Source: Rhizoctonia solani
Taxonomy: Eukaryota; Basidiomycota; Agaricomycetes; Cantharellales; Ceratobasidiaceae
Length of the DNA: 64,000 nucleotides
Assembly (NCBI RefSeq): GCF_016906535.1
Contig: NC_057371.1
Span: 558,001 to 622,000, forward strand
Direction of reading: 5' to 3'
The notes under the pieces are model-generated. The model was not told where the DNA came from. It searched no databases and saw nothing but the letters and a program-made list of their open reading frames with translations. This document shows, one piece after another, positions 1 through 12,962 of this stretch. How positions within the stretch are numbered: position 1 is the stretch's first letter; each line of letters opens with the position of its first letter. Position numbers and translations under genes: made by a program.

Positions 1-1379
1 TCCACCAGAGCTGTTGTATTCCCAGAGTTTGCTCCAGGTCGCACCAGAGTCTCTCGAACGGAAGATTTGAGCATCCGGGTACCACGAGTTGAGGGCCGCA
101 ACCATCAACGTTCCAGGTTTTTGCAAGTCAACAGTGAGACCGCCGAAGCCAAAGTAGAGGTCGCTGCCAGTAGCAGGAGTAATATCGGTCCACTTGGAGT
201 TTGCGATAGAATATTTCCATACAGCCCCCTTAGCCCCATCGTAAGGACCGCTTCCATCACTGTAGGAGACGTAGAGGACTTTCTCGCTGGGAGAGAAAAC
301 TCCTTTGTGAGGTAGGTATGTGGTGGGTTGTCCAGACACGGCAGTCCCTGGTTTACATGTCAATTGAGGTAGAGAGAGAGAGGGATATTATAGCTTACAG
401 GTCGAACCGGCATCGTTGGAGACAAAGACGGAGTTTGAGCCAGAGTTGGCCACACCAACGAAGATTCGGGACGTTGCGCCTCCAACTTTGCTAGCGGTTG
501 AGTCAAATGTTACCCAAGCAATCCCCATCTTGTCACTGTTGTATCCACTACTATCGGAAGGATCAACAATAAAGCTTCCTATTATGAAAGTGTTGGTAAA
601 TGGCGGACTCATGTGGTATCACGATTGCATACCTGTGTTGGTAAAGGACGACACTTTGGTAAAGGTTACACCGTAATCGGTAGACTTCCATAAGCCATTT
701 CCACTGCGAGCTCCGAAGTAAAGAATCGCATTGTTATTGGGATCAATGGCTAGGCGCTGAAATTCATCGTTATCAGCCCCAACGCCTAGAGAAGCTTGAA
801 GGTCAGGAACTTACCTCCCCCATGCCTCTTCCGGGCATATTTCCTCCCACCTTGAACGGAAGTTTGGTGACGGACCACGTCTTACCGTAGTCCGAGGAGC
901 GCAAGATTTGCCCGTTGTTTGGGTCCCAGCTGTTGGTATACATGCCAGCAGCAACATACACTCGCTTGGGTTCAACAGGATCGGTGGCTAAAAATAGAGC
1001 GTGCTTAATTGCTGTATGCCTCTGAGTTCTGGAAACTCACCTAGAGCGTCAGCGCCCCAGTAGTTCCATCGCTGGTTGTCCGCAAAGTCGGTGAGTGGGG
1101 TCCACGAGTCATCCGAATTGAGCTTGTAGATTCCACCAATGTCGGTGCGCGCATAAGCAAGCCCTTTTTCTTTCGTATTAAAGACGATACCTTGCGCACC
1201 GCAAAATCAACCCATTAATTGACTCTCAGTACCGAGTTACGTTGAAGTATCATACCAGGGACAAATCCTCCGCCTCCGCCAATCTTAACGCTGTCCCACT
1301 TGTAGTTTTGTGCAGACGGAGCTGCCTGTGCTAGGCCGAGAGATATAAAGAATGGAACGAGAGTAGATAGCTTATGCAT
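1..1379 (-). CDS. GH74 xyloglucanase-like glycoside hydrolase (C-terminus beyond window edge)
   Basis: Secreted beta-propeller hydrolase of the GH74 type, which cleaves xyloglucan of plant walls. The start at 1379 gives a hydrophobic signal peptide (LVPFFISLGLAQA) followed by the family N-terminus KWDSVKIGGGGGFVPG and, in the next exon, GLAYARTDIGGIYKL; the Asp of the ARTDIGG motif is a conserved catalytic-site residue in GH74. Later exons give RWNYWGADAL, AAGMYTNSWDPNNGQILRS and GGNMPGRGMGE, all typical of the propeller repeats. Several short introns are visible, for example one splitting the FVPG/IVF junction near 1200-1257. A TATATAA box lies 57 nt upstream. The gene is cut by the left window edge, so any C-terminal CBM1 cannot be judged. 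The family call is from remembered motifs and is strong; substrate specificity is inferred. Confidence 0.9.
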
Positions 1380-1435
1380 GGTGCAAAAGAATGAGAGTCG
1401 GAATTCACTTGGTTCAAGAAATCACCATACCTGTA

Positions 1436-1442
1436 TTATATA
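1436..1442 (-). promoter_or_regulatory. TATA box of the GH74 gene
   Basis: TATATAA on the minus strand, 57 nt upstream of the chosen start codon, at the usual fungal distance. Confidence 0.5.
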
Positions 1443-2109
1443 GGCCTCAACCTACTGTTTCCAATACCCCAACCTCCTACCGCCGTTGCTCTCTGTGATA
1501 GTTGATATCGGAAACACTTCGACGTGGCAGTAACGAGAGTCCGGCAGTGGTTGCTACAGGCTGGAAGCAACTATGCGGATGTCATTTCGGATTAATACTG
1601 GGGAATATGGTCATATGTCTCCCGGAAAGGCTGACACAATTGGTCGAACAGCAGATGCTCGTGGTTTCCCGACGAATTTCATCCGCAATTACTTCTTCGG
1701 TATGTCGTTAGAGACCGCTAAATCTCCCATACCGAGTGACAGTCTCAATTGGCTTAATTCCTCCGGAGTGCGATCGACATGGGTCAAGTAAACATATGCA
1801 CGTTTGTCGTGGTTATTCATCCAAACCAACAAGACCACAATGAACCATTTAAGTGCTTATCAATCAGAGCCTATTTCCAGCAATGACGCAATGGCATGCC
1901 ACGTGGGTGTAATGGATTACCCCATCAGGGTTTTATCCAGCCGACAATTTGTTTGCGGTGCATACGTGAATACGGGAGATCACGAATTTATTTCGAGTCA
2001 TATATTATACATTCGTTAATGTTCCTTGTACATTGCACATTATATAAATCATATCTTCTGATTTTTTCAAGGTCCTTTGGGGGAGAAGTCTTTTGGTCAG
2101 CTGAGACCT
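1443..2109. other. Intergenic, no gene seen
   Basis: Spacer between the GH74 promoter and the 3' end of the GH32 gene. Short open frames here have no recognisable motif or splice pattern. Confidence 0.5.
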
Positions 2110-4545
2110 TTACCAACCAGCCCAAGGCACATCGGGCCCATCCCAAACAAGCTTGTTGGACGAGTTGGCAGGTCGCTCGGGCCAAGCGTTCGTTAGTCCC
2201 TCCCACACCTTGACATTGGAATATTTGACGCTGCTGGACCCAGAAGTGTAGTATCCCAAACCATTTGAATCATCGCGCCATGGATAAATACGGGTGGTCA
2301 TTGCAAAGACGTCGTTCGCATAGATCTACCCTAACAATCAGCATCATTGTTATTCAGTATATAAGCTCGAAACTGACCTCGACAATAGAGTTATCCACAA
2401 ACACCTTCAAATCGAGCGTCTCGAGCTTGGTTCCATTGCCCTTGCCCGACGGGACGTTCCACAAGCGAAGCTTACCGGCCTCGGGCCCAAGATTGAACCC
2501 TGTCACCAAGCTCGACTTGCTACGGTCCACACGGATAGTCTCGGCTGCGAAATCGTAGTAAACGTGGGTCTGCTCGGAGCCGTCGGGGGATCGGAAGATC
2601 GTGAACCCAGCCTGAGCATCAGACAAACTGTTGAAGGCAAGTGTGGCAGAAAGTACATAGAACCTCGACTTGGGCTGCTTGGAAAGCGCTTTCCATGCTC
2701 CGTTGTTCGAACCCGACCCAGAGTAGGTCCAGCTCTTCTCGGACCATTTGGTCTTTGATTCGTTCATCAATGCGTTAACCTCTTCGGCAGGGCGACTTCC
2801 AAGAGTTTCGAGATCATACGAAGAACCGGAACGAGAGACGATGCCCCATGAGCCACGCTCTTCGGCGCGAGGGTCACGAACCGTCCATTTCTTGACAAAC
2901 ATGTCACGCGGGAGGGTAAAGGCGCCGTTCCAGCCCTTGGCGAGAAGGCCGTAGTTGTTATCATCCTCATAAGTCCAACCAAACAGAATTTGACGAGTGG
3001 GTCTAGAAGGAGGGTTAGCATGCGTTATATGCTTATTAAATCATAACTCACTGGTTCTTGTAGTCCTTGCTCCCCTTTTTACGAGGAATCGGGAAACTCA
3101 TGAACGCGTACGTCTCACCCCAGTCGACAACACCCGCATACTCGGGCACCATCTGCGCCGCATCCGAGTAGTTGCCTCTAACCCATAGAGGCCAGTGGTT
3201 CGCCCAGCCATCGGGACGACCTCCTTCGGTGCCCATGCAGATAAAATCGCGCCCACCGGCGCCCGGTTGGTCACCTTCTGTACCAAGACGAACGACAGTA
3301 GAAACCTCGAAGTTCCAGCCCCAGTTACCACTGATCAAGGTATACATTAGAACGACCACGATTGGAATTCGCTCTCGACTTACCTCCATTCAGACCAGCT
3401 ATAGTTCCCCGCATGCTGGAAGATCTGACCAAGGTAAACCCACTTGGTGAAATCTTCTGAAGCTTGACGATACAGCAACAAATGTGGCCCCACCCCCTTT
3501 TCGCCTCCAGATACCGTTGCAAACCAAGGGTCTTTGATGGTTACGTTCGTATCTGCAATATTGGTGTTCGTTACATTGGCCGTGGTGCCGTTGAATGTAG
3601 TGGGAGGGACAGGTACACCGGGATTCGAAGCAGTGAGACGTTCGATAGTAGTGGATTGGAATAACCACTATGAAAGAGTTAGTAAAGCACAAGGCATAAT
3701 GATTTGATGTTCGTACAGGATCACGCCACGCAGTAATGTTCATGCCCTCGGGCGGACCTCCCATGACCGGGTTCGTCTCGAGCTTCTTCCAGGTAACACC
3801 GCCATCTTCAGTCCAGGCTAGGTTTTGAGTTTCAGTGCCAGGTGTGTAAGGGATAGTCCATCCAGTTGGAAGATACTTGACACCGGTATAGATCACGGTA
3901 GGAAATCCCTTGTAGCCCTTGGGGACTAGACATTGTTTAGAATAATACAGCGCACTATTATGGGTTTAACTTACTAACTGTGCCATCGAACACTCCCAAT
4001 CTATCATTTGGCTGGCTAGGATACTGAAATTCGTTCGGCCGGTCAATTTCATTAGTATAAAACGTGGACAAAAGTTCGCACCAGTGTAAGCCGATCATCC
4101 TTCCATGAAGGGACGTCTTTCCAATGGATTAAGTCATCACTTGCAGCCGAGGCCTGTGATATATTTCCCCACTGCAAATCGAAAAAATAGCCGATTAGTT
4201 TCATAAGAGTCCAGTGTGCGCATGCGTACATACCTGGACATGGTGCGGATGGGCCTGGTACGATGCCTTGAACTTGCCCCCACCTTGTCCGTCAGCCTTG
4301 TACCACAACGTCATAGGATCGTTCATCCATGAGTTGGGGGCGATAAAGTGAGCTTTAGGCCTCCAATGAGTGAACAAAGAGTTGTTTCCCAGAGTGGTCA
4401 AGTTTGGCGGAGCACTTGAAAAGTCGATCGCATTCGCACGCGGAATAATTTCAGGCCAGGAGGACGCCCAGGCGCTGGAACATGTTGCCGAAGCTACAGC
4501 AGAGAGCAAGGCACGGCGGTTGCGGGGTTGAGAGCGGGGAGCCAT
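2110..4545 (-). CDS. GH32 beta-fructosidase (invertase/inulinase family), secreted
   Basis: Hydrolyses fructosyl linkages in sucrose or fructans outside the cell (family knowledge). The catalytic-nucleophile motif WMNDP is in the first exon, the transition-state Asp motif WRDP is near 3720, and the likely acid/base Glu is in NFEVS near 3310, where many relatives have an EC motif. The C-terminal beta-sandwich ends with FVDNSIVEV near 2395 and a final exon ending VPWAGW. At least seven introns of about 50 nt are visible. I start at 4545 (CCCATGG context) because a TATATA box at 4587-4592 makes the ATG at 4626 unlikely; an ATG at 4554 is also possible. The N-terminus (RRALLSAVASATCSSAWASS) looks like a signal peptide. 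Whether it prefers sucrose, inulin or levan cannot be read from the sequence. Confidence 0.92.
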
Positions 4546-4586
4546 GGGGGGCATGAAGGAAGTCGAATGGGGCCGGCAAGAGACGC

Positions 4587-4592
4587 TATATA
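4587..4592 (-). promoter_or_regulatory. TATA box of the GH32 gene
   Basis: TATATA on the minus strand, about 42 nt upstream of the ATG at 4545. Its position argues against translation starting at the upstream ATG at 4626. Confidence 0.5.
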
Positions 4593-4626
4593 CCCCAGCA
4601 ACTGGACCTGCAGGCACAATTGGCAT

Positions 4627-6050
4627 CCATTATTGGAGTACCTATTTCAGTTCTCCAAGTGAAATTGAATGCCAAGGTTCTGGCATGGAAAACCTAAGAG
4701 GAAAATAGCCAAGTTTTCAACGTCATCTGTGGGTCATGCGGAAGGGGGTCGGATGTGGGGTGCGCCTATAGTTGGTATGTATGAATTACACTTGTCGATT
4801 GGCCTGAAGGTGGAAAACACAGGCCTATCGGATCGATCGTACGATCAAACAAAATAGGCCAAATGTCTTCGGGAACAAGGTCAATCGAGTACCTGAGTCC
4901 GGTTCGAACTTCCGACTAACCTTCCAATAGAAGTACGGTAAAAGCCAAGTATATTTTCGAGTGTTCGATGGAAATGATATTTGCTGCTGATCGTCGCTCG
5001 ATTTGAACAACCAATTCAACTGCAAGGAACTGTGATTGAAAAGACCACCGGTGAGCTCTTGCCGACGCCCAGATGGTTCGCCTGGCTATTACTTGACCCA
5101 ACCCCTGAAATGTATAAGCCGGCTTAGTCATGACCATCCATCGAATGGCAGCTCGCTACAATTTAGGGTTCTGGAAACATACAAGTTCGCACGCTCTAGT
5201 TGAAGACTGACGTTGGCTATATTATTTAAAGCTGTGTAATGTAGCTAGTGTCGGCCTCGAGTCCGGAGTGTGAGAACTTGTACGTTTTTACACATTTGTA
5301 GAAGACTAGCAGAGGCTTAAGTTATCCCAAGAAGAAGCATCACGCGCATTTCCGCTGACCAGTGGGTCTCGTTAGAAAACATGATGACAAGATTTGAATA
5401 GAGATATTGTACAAGTGAGAAATAATCAAACCGAGGTGCATGAAGTAAACTGAAACATCTTGGCCATAGGTTCAGGAAGTTACCAGCTTAGCTGAATTCT
5501 TCAGAATGAGGAGTTCACTCCAGATTCCTCCGGGACTCCTCAGATATTCATAGCTACAAAGAAAACTTACGCCGTTTTATATGGGGTGATTTGAAATTGT
5601 TGTTCGTTAGCGGATCACTAATACTCCAGAAAATCTCGGAGCAAAGAACAAATCTTATTGAGAAACCAGCAACCAAAATGTAGAAATGTCATGTAAGTAT
5701 TAGAATAATCTAGTATATTCATATAATCGAGTCACTTTGAATACAAGAGTACGAACCAATAAGATATATGCGCATCAATATGCAGCAAGTACGCGGCACC
5801 CTCATCAAGTGACTCGACTGGTTTTCTCCGGGGTGTATAAGGTGGCTTGATGAGCCTCTTATCCATCCATCGTTCTCTCTTACTCTTACTCTCGCTCTCT
5901 CTTGTATTTAGTTAGTTAGTTAATATACGTATATTCTATCTACGTATTTCTACACAAAACGATCATAAGACCCAGGTCTGGGTGCAATTGCTACTAATAA
6001 CAGTCACTGAGTTCTCGCATATGCTCAATTATGATGTCGCACTCGGCACG
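4627..6050. other. Long intergenic region, no gene seen
   Basis: AT-rich spacer. It contains a pyrimidine-rich CTCTCTTACTCTTACTCTC tract near 5875-5905. Small overlapping minus-strand frames at 4825-5137 have no motif, no signal peptide and no convincing splice sites, so no gene is called. Confidence 0.5.
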
Positions 6051-7759
6051 TTATGACAGGACTGAAATGAGTTGAGAACTGTTAACAACCTCCAACCGGG
6101 AAAAGCTGGCCCTAGCGCGCTCGTGCAAGAGAGAAAACCCATCGCTTGAAGTTGTAAAGACGGCTAGTCTACGGAGGCGAGGTAGCTGATCCAACAACTG
6201 GAACAATTCTTCCTATGAAATAAAATGTGTTAGTTAACAAGAATATCTGAATCTGATGTAGAAAGAACTAACCACTCTCTTCGAGTTCAAGTATAAGTCG
6301 CATATAACAAGTTCTTCCAGCATAGGCATATGATGAGCCAATTTACAGAGTGCTCTAACATTAATTACACTCGTGAGATCGCTCTTGTCAATCGTTCCGA
6401 ATACCCCTAAGGCTCTCAAACGTGGTAGCACTGGCACATGTGCAGTCGAATTACCAGTTTTCGGAAATAACTTGGACACAGTATCAAGGTCCTCGTACTT
6501 TGGATAAGTAAGCTCCAATATCTCCAGTTGTTTCGAAAGGCTGGATTTGAGTAGGGGTTGGGTCATGAATAGCGGGCCCCCAAAGTAACGAACCGATGGC
6601 ATCAGCTCTTCTATGAAATTTGGGGTAAAAGTCGATGGCAATCTATCTGCGTCTTCCCACCGGCTGCCGTTATATTTGCGTGGACTCACGACCAGCTTTT
6701 CTAGTCGTACTTGGTTCCGAATAAGTTTATATAAAGGTGAATCATGAGGCCATAAACGACTCGAGTTGATCAAGAGTGTGCCCAAATTGGGAAAACGGTC
6801 TGAACGCAGTGCTAGAAACAGAGCCCCGCTTTCCCAATTGTCTTCTTCTAGTATCTCGCCGTTTTCATGCAGTGACAGAGACAGTAATTCGACGTTACGC
6901 GCGTTGCGAATAATCTCGACAAGTCCATATAGAGGTGATAGCAAGTCATCGTTCCGGACAATCGATATCGTCTTGCGCGCTACGGACAAATTAGGAATGT
7001 AGAGTGGCATCAAAGAGTTGCACTTACTGGCACGTCTAGGACTACCACGACTGGTACTACTAGTACCTGTCCACTGATACATACACAAATCAATCTCAAG
7101 CTCCCGTAAGCTAGTTAGCGCCACAACCTATAATAGACTAGCGGTCAGTATGCGTACCCGGAATCAGACCCGGCCAGATGATACCTTGGTTCGGTTTCTC
7201 TGTTCACATAGTAGCAATAACGATTTCATATGAGTAATGTAAAAAAAGGCAGTCGAAGACTTGAGAAACATACCAAAATGATGTCGGACTTTGCAAGGGT
7301 TAAACTAAGCGAACCAAGTTTTGGTATCTTCTGCAAAAGCTCCAACAGATAGTCCGACCTGACATAACTAGAGAATTTCGAGATGTCCCAGTGAAGGTGC
7401 TCCAAGTTTTGCAGCCTCAGTACAGCGCAACTGAACTCTTCGAACTGATCTGAGGTCATCCGGCAATCAACGTGCAATTGTCGTACGCAGCGCCTGAAAT
7501 CAAGTCGATTCGGTTTACCCACCGCTCCAGCCTCTTCATGCATATGACAGAAAGTCTGGATAAAGTTATCCATAACTGGAGTTTCCGGTACATGCATCCT
7601 CAGCCGAATCGAAGAATAAAGATTGATCTCCCTGAAAAGCAGCGGGAGCACCAAAGTTCTCCATTTCTTGGAGGCCAGGGAGCATGCTTTCTTGGACTCT
7701 AGAGGGACGAGGGCTAGGATCATACAGATTACCTCGTGAGGAAGTTCGATGCGTCTCAT
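6051..7759 (-). CDS. F-box protein with LRR-like C-terminal region
   Basis: The N-terminus (LPHEVICMILALVPLESKKA followed by CSLASKKWRTLVLPLLFREI) has the F-box pattern, which binds Skp1 in SCF ubiquitin ligases. The rest has irregular leucine-rich segments (LQNLEHLHWDISKF, LEILELTYPKY, LPRLRALGVFG, LPRLRRLAVFT), as in the many F-box/LRR-like proteins of Agaricomycetes. Three exons are supported: 7759 to about 7273, about 7127 to 6274, and a last exon beginning EELFQLLDQLPRLRR and ending at the TAA at 6051-6053. The first intron, around 7130-7270, is longer than usual and may hide another short exon. The substrate is unknown. Such genes are numerous and fast-evolving, so no orthologue name is proposed. 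Confidence 0.8.
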
Positions 7760-8524
7760 GATGAGATGATGTTGAAGGTGTTGTGAGCCAGGTACGGCTT
7801 TTTTTATCTGCGGCTCTGCGACCCTTGGTTCAATCTAACGGGACTGTTACGATTAACCGAATTGTGTTTTCAGCCCATCTCGAAGGATAAGACATGAAAG
7901 GAAGGATATGTCTCCTTTTCTACAGAAGAGACGATAGCATTCAGTATCACTAAGCCAATACCCACATACAAAGAACACAAAAAAGATCTTGACTCATAGC
8001 ACCAGCCTACTCACAAAAAGGCAAAGAGTTTAGAGGCTCTATGCTCATAGATGAGACAAAGGATTGCCCCAGATGCGGCTCTACCTGAACTGTGAGGACC
8101 AGGCTTTCCGGAGGGCAAGCCTCGCATATGCCATTGGTTTCGATCCTGACATGCGAAGAGACATAGGGCAGGTCGGAGCGTGACTAAGGCTTTATCCCAG
8201 TTTATCCCTCAGAAAGCCTTATGAAAGCCCACTATCGCGCAAAGAACGAGGCTGAAATTCTGTGATCTCTATCACCTTGTCCGCATACATAATCCCAGTT
8301 CCTTACCATATAACACCTTGTTCTCATCCAATCAAACCACACAGAAAACCATACAGTACAACATCAATTATGACACGAACTGTACAGTACTGCACAAAAA
8401 AAGAAACAAAAAACAAGGATACCTATACGAAAAAATAATCCTGTCAAGACTCCTCTATGTCTCCCACTCTTCAAGTCCATACGACGTTTTTTCAAACTCT
8501 CCCGCGCCTGACTCGGTCCAACAT
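7760..8524. other. Intergenic between the F-box gene and squalene synthase
   Basis: Contains the F-box promoter side and the squalene synthase 3' flank. A plus-strand frame at 8318-8818 is antisense to the last exon of squalene synthase and is not a gene. Confidence 0.5.
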
Positions 8525-10330
8525 CTAGGCGTCTCCAAAGTACCAAACAGTGCCCATCACAATCGCACCCGCAAGCGCGCATACAAGCAGAAAGAACCCG
8601 GCAACGGCAGCGATAAGAGCCCAGGGCAGACCCTCTTGTTCGATGGTCGCCTTTTCGGGAAGTCCGAGTTCGCGTCGACGCTTGGCTTCGGCCTCGGCCT
8701 TGAGTCGGGACTCGCGCAGCTGGTCGCGCTTGATGATTCGCATCCGGGCGTCGGTGGTGGACATTTCGACCGAGGTGGAGCCCGGTTGCGATTGGGACTG
8801 GGAGATTGTGATGAATGAAGGGTAGTGGTGTTCAGCCCATGCTTCGATCTGGGTGATAGGCGTTAGTTGGAGTTGTGAGGAAAAGAGATGGAAAACGTAC
8901 ACGTCCACAGGCAATTCCAATTCTGAGGAAGTTAGGGTCAGCAGGAGAGGTCTTGGCGTGTATGCCTCGTGCAAAATCTCGGAACATGTATGCCACGTCT
9001 CGAGGATTTGTACTCTTCATAATCAACTATCGAACACCAATGAGTACCTTGATCACGATAAATGTATGCGAAGAGCGCACCTGCACAGCCTGTCCTTTTC
9101 TGATCTTGACGTTCTTCCTGAACACGTCCGGGTTCATGAAGCAGACTTCCAAAGTAGCAAGAGCCATGACAGCCGGAATCGCACAAAAGTTGAACACCGA
9201 TTGGTTTTTGAGTAGCGCGAGGTAGTCCAGCGCGTCGGTCGCGTGACGGAGCGCGTCAAGGGTCATGGAGGAGAGTGCAAACATGGCTCTGTCCGCCGGG
9301 GTATTATCTCCCGACGGGATGACTGGGCCGACAGGACCCACTGCACGAACGAGGTCTTCAGGCGTGGAAAAGCCGTGCCATCCTCCCTTGGGGGGTCGGC
9401 TCTTCTCGGAGCCTTGGTACACCCCCCAGAACTCGCGTGGCCAAAAGTATCGTCCCTGATCGACGTCCTCTCTCAAGTCGCGCAGGATGTTGGTCTTTTG
9501 GAGCAGCAGCCCCATCGAGTTGGAAAGCGTGAGTTGCTCGCCCAACCATGTGACTTCTTTTCCGCTGGCTGCAAAGAGGCGTGAGAGCCCTTCTCCCACA
9601 AGACCGGCAACATAGTGACAGTACAGATCGTACTCGGCAACATTTTCAAGGTAAGGAGATGGTTTGGGAAGGCCGGAGTGAGGGTCATAGGACTGGACTA
9701 GCTCGGTGCGATGCGCATAGTCGGCCATGCCAATCTGCATTTTTTGACAAATGTCGGTGATGATTTCGCGGTACCTGGATGCGAATGATTAACAAGGTTT
9801 AAACGAAATAGATGTGTAAACTTACTCTGGCTTCAAGAGAGCCATTTCAGCAATGACATGGTCGAATTCAATCAGCAGCTGGCGGTCCTTCTCATCGGGG
9901 CCGGATTCTTTGAAAGTCCATCCGGGAGTGGAGAGCTTCTGGTGGAACGACCTCAACAAAACTTGCTTTTTCTCATCGGGAATAGTCATGTCGTCCTCGA
10001 TAGTGTCGAGCCCACGAAGCACGAGATAGAACATACACACCTACTCGCCAGCCAATCAAAAATCAACGCGGAAAAAACAAAGGGAAAAAAGACACGAACC
10101 ATGCGAGCCATATCGCCCTCGAGCTCCTTGATGACGGCAGCAAAACTACGGCTGGTCATGTCGAGAAACTCCCAGCACTTGCGCATGCTTTCCCTATCCC
10201 ATCCACTAGTCTCGTGCTCGCGCTGGGCAGTAATATCCCGCTTTGCTTCGTGCCATATTTTATACTGGATTAAACTGCGGAATTCATTTGGGTGTGTGCA
10301 GAGCAGGTACAGATAGGCCGCAAATCCCAT
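8525..10330 (-). CDS. ERG9: Squalene synthase (farnesyl-diphosphate farnesyltransferase)
   Basis: Condenses two farnesyl diphosphates to squalene, the first committed step of ergosterol synthesis, at the ER membrane. Both aspartate-rich diphosphate-binding motifs are present: DTIEDD in the exon near 9990, and QKTNILRDLREDVDQGR near 9470. The typical RYFWPREFWG follows. The C-terminus carries one hydrophobic segment (WALIAAVAGFFLLVCALAGA) expected for the ER anchor and ends WYFGDA. Five coding exons can be joined with short introns, for example 8852-8904 and 9747-9826. The start at 10330 begins MGFAAYLYLLCTHPNEFRSL, the normal family N-terminus. It is divergently arranged with the RRM gene that starts 180 bp away, so they may share a promoter region. 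Length and motif order match the family; this is one of the surest calls in the window. Confidence 0.97.
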
Positions 10331-10509
10331 CGTAAAGTCGTAAAAACGTCAGAAATTAAAGAGGGAGGAAAGGGAGTGAAAAAGTACAAATGGTCACGTC
10401 CGCCAATAAACTAATTCGAATCGTATCATGACACGACATGGCGCTCCACGTGGCTTTAGCGCCCGGCTCTTAGCTCTGGCAAACCTTAATTTTGGGGGAT
10501 CATCTTTCA

Positions 10510-12427
10510 ATGCAGACCACAAGACTCCATATCTCGGGTTTGACTCCCTCTATCTCCGCCTCGGACCTGAAACAGAGATTTACTACATTTGGAGAAGTCA
10601 AGGATGTTGACGGTGTTGGGAAATTGGATGGCGTTGGTGAGCTCGGATTGATTGATTGCGTTCTTTGTATTTATTCACCTAATTTCCAGGGAGGCCGAGA
10701 AAGTTTGCATATTTGACACTCGAGACGACACAACCCAAACTAGCGAGATGTAATCAATCCTATTTTGAGCTTCAAGTCCTAGACTAACTCACGCATCTCC
10801 AGGTATGAATCTCCTCAGTGGTTCAACATGGAAAGGGGCCAAATTACGCATAGGAGAAGCAAAACCAGACTACAAATCTCGGTAAGTTCCTGCCTATACC
10901 CCATTCTCGATACTAAACCTCCCCCCTAGACATGAATTAGAAGTAAATCCTCCTCCACCTGCTCCTCGTCCCAAACTATCCGAAGAAGCTCGCAGGCGTG
11001 CTCGTCTCAAATTTCGTCTACGGGCGCGAAGGTTGCTGCGAGGGACACAGGGAAAGCAGTTGAGAGACATGTCTCTCGTCACTTTGACCACTGTTTCGAA
11101 GCACAAGGTTCGCTCGATTCTCTCATGCTCACACTTGACTCTAACAGGATACAATTATAGGGGTGGCGCCGGACCCCTCTAAATCATCTTGTTCGTCCTA
11201 TGCGTATGCGTCCCCTACGCCCTCTTCCCTCCCTACGACCCAGACAATCAAGTTCGAAAACAAAATTGAAAGAAAAGCTGAACAAACGAAAGTTTAAATT
11301 GACCAGAGCGAGGTTAACGGTTATTGATCCTGCGCGGTATGGGGCCGTGCATTTAAAGGATGGGGACGGACTTTTGGGTGCAGAAGTAGTGGCTGTAGGG
11401 AGGACGAAGAAGAGAAAAAGGTGCCGGAAGTAACCGTTCGACAGGAACTCCCGGTCGAACAAGAGTCTGAAGAATCGACACGTTCTCCGACTCCGGTACC
11501 GGCACCGGTACCAGCGCCATCTCAACCAAACCCCACACCAGCCTCGCCTCGACCAGATCCCAGTCCTGCATTGGCCCAGTCACAGGCGGTATCCAAACAA
11601 CCCGCCCTCGAGCTTCAGAGGCAGAAGATCTTCTTTCTCTTACGCGTGAAAAATCCTCAGCTCTGGCACTCCTTGGTGGAATGTTTGGCGAAGGAGAGTG
11701 GGAAGGGAGGGAGAGTGTTAGCGGTGACGAAATGGAAGTTGTCGACGGAGAGGAAAATGAGGAAGTGGGATACGATGTGGTCCCTCGGGCTGTGGATCAT
11801 GCGATTGAGAACACGGAGACAAGACACGATGACGAGGATGAAGAAGAGGGAGAAGAGCCGCAGGAAAGCGATGAGGAAATGGAACAGGAAGAACTCATAG
11901 ACGAGGACGAAGAGCAAGGAGAGCAAGAAGAGCAAGAAGAGCAAGAATCACCTATAAAACATTCATCTCTGAAAGACATGTTCAAACCACAAGAAGAAAC
12001 AACCGGGTTTTCACTAGGACTCGATATCGAACTGGACCCCGACGCAGAATCATTCCTTCCTTCCTCGGTTTCAGCACCTCCTCCTCCTGAACCGGTTCTA
12101 GCACTTGCACCGATTCAAGTAGAGAAACATGCGCATACTATCCAGTTTACTCCCGATCCCAAGGCATCATTCTTTTTTCCGGGTGGAAAAAACGATATTT
12201 TACGGGTGATAGTGGAAAAAGGATGGGAATGGCCTCATCCTGGCACTTCGTGAGTCTTTAAGTGCTGATGAGTTATTGCCTAGTGCACTGATTAGGACTC
12301 CAGAGAGCAAATCCGGGCCAAGTGGGATAAGAATAAAGCCGAACTGACAAGGGAGTACACGAAGCGCCATAGGGAAGCTGTAAAGCGGCGCCGAAGAGCT
12401 GGGGGAACTAAAGGGGACGATTCGTAG
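10510..12427 (+). CDS. RRM nucleolar protein, Nop8-like (reading frame shifts unresolved)
   Basis: The N-terminal RRM (RLHISGLTPSISASDLKQRF, then RKFAYLTLET) is followed by a basic stretch (RRRARLKFRLRARRLLRG), a very acidic middle and a C-terminal block (FFFPGGKNDILR, then EQIRAKWDKNKAELTREYTK and RHREAVKRRRR). This order resembles Nop8-type ribosome-biogenesis proteins, so a role in nucleolar 60S assembly is inferred. Introns: after the RRM start (10635-10689), inside the RRM, near 10882-10929, 11106-11160 and 12249-12309. Between about 11395 and 11615 the coding sense moves through three frames without convincing splice sites: basic frame to EDEEEKKVPEV, then to SEAEDLLSLTREKSSALALL. These are either unusual introns or single-base indels in the assembly. 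The start ATG at 10510 directly precedes the RRM. Nop8 assignment is moderate. Confidence 0.72.
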
Positions 12428-12962
12428 GGCGCTAATAGGCATTACCTCCTGTAGCCATAATTGTGCCTAAATGTGTTTAACCATGTTTATTAAGCGACTA
12501 GAGGTATCTTAATTTAAGACCCCACCCAGGCATAGGGATGCTGTTATCGTTCAGGCTCGATGAAACGGGCCTTTTTGTGCCATACATGCTTACAGCCCTT
12601 ATAGTAACACCGTTCCAGTGGGATAATACTACTAGGTCTCACCCGGTACCAACACGATCGCTTATTCGGTCTATAGTAGGCTTGTATGTAGTACAACAGA
12701 CTGTCGTGCGTGACTAAAAATAGTTTTGTTCGTTATTGACAATTGTTGTGATCAAATATGCCGCAGGGACATGGTGACACTCGCGCCGGTTGCCGCAACT
12801 CCTTGACAATAAATCATTATATATGACATATTTAAATACATTGGTACTATTATTATTAGTGGGTATATCCGATCAACTCTGGGGTACCGGAAACGAGGTG
12901 TAAGCGTATGTTCTTGTGTTGCTCTGTTCAAATCACTCACCTCGAGCAACGAGATCTCGCTA
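12428..12962. other. Intergenic, no gene seen
   Basis: Spacer between the 3' ends of the converging RRM gene and the small cysteine-rich gene. No motif seen. Confidence 0.45.

Noticed and set aside
11657..11985. Minus-strand frames rich in Leu, Phe and Ser
   Set aside because: They are antisense to the acidic, low-complexity part of the Nop8-like gene.
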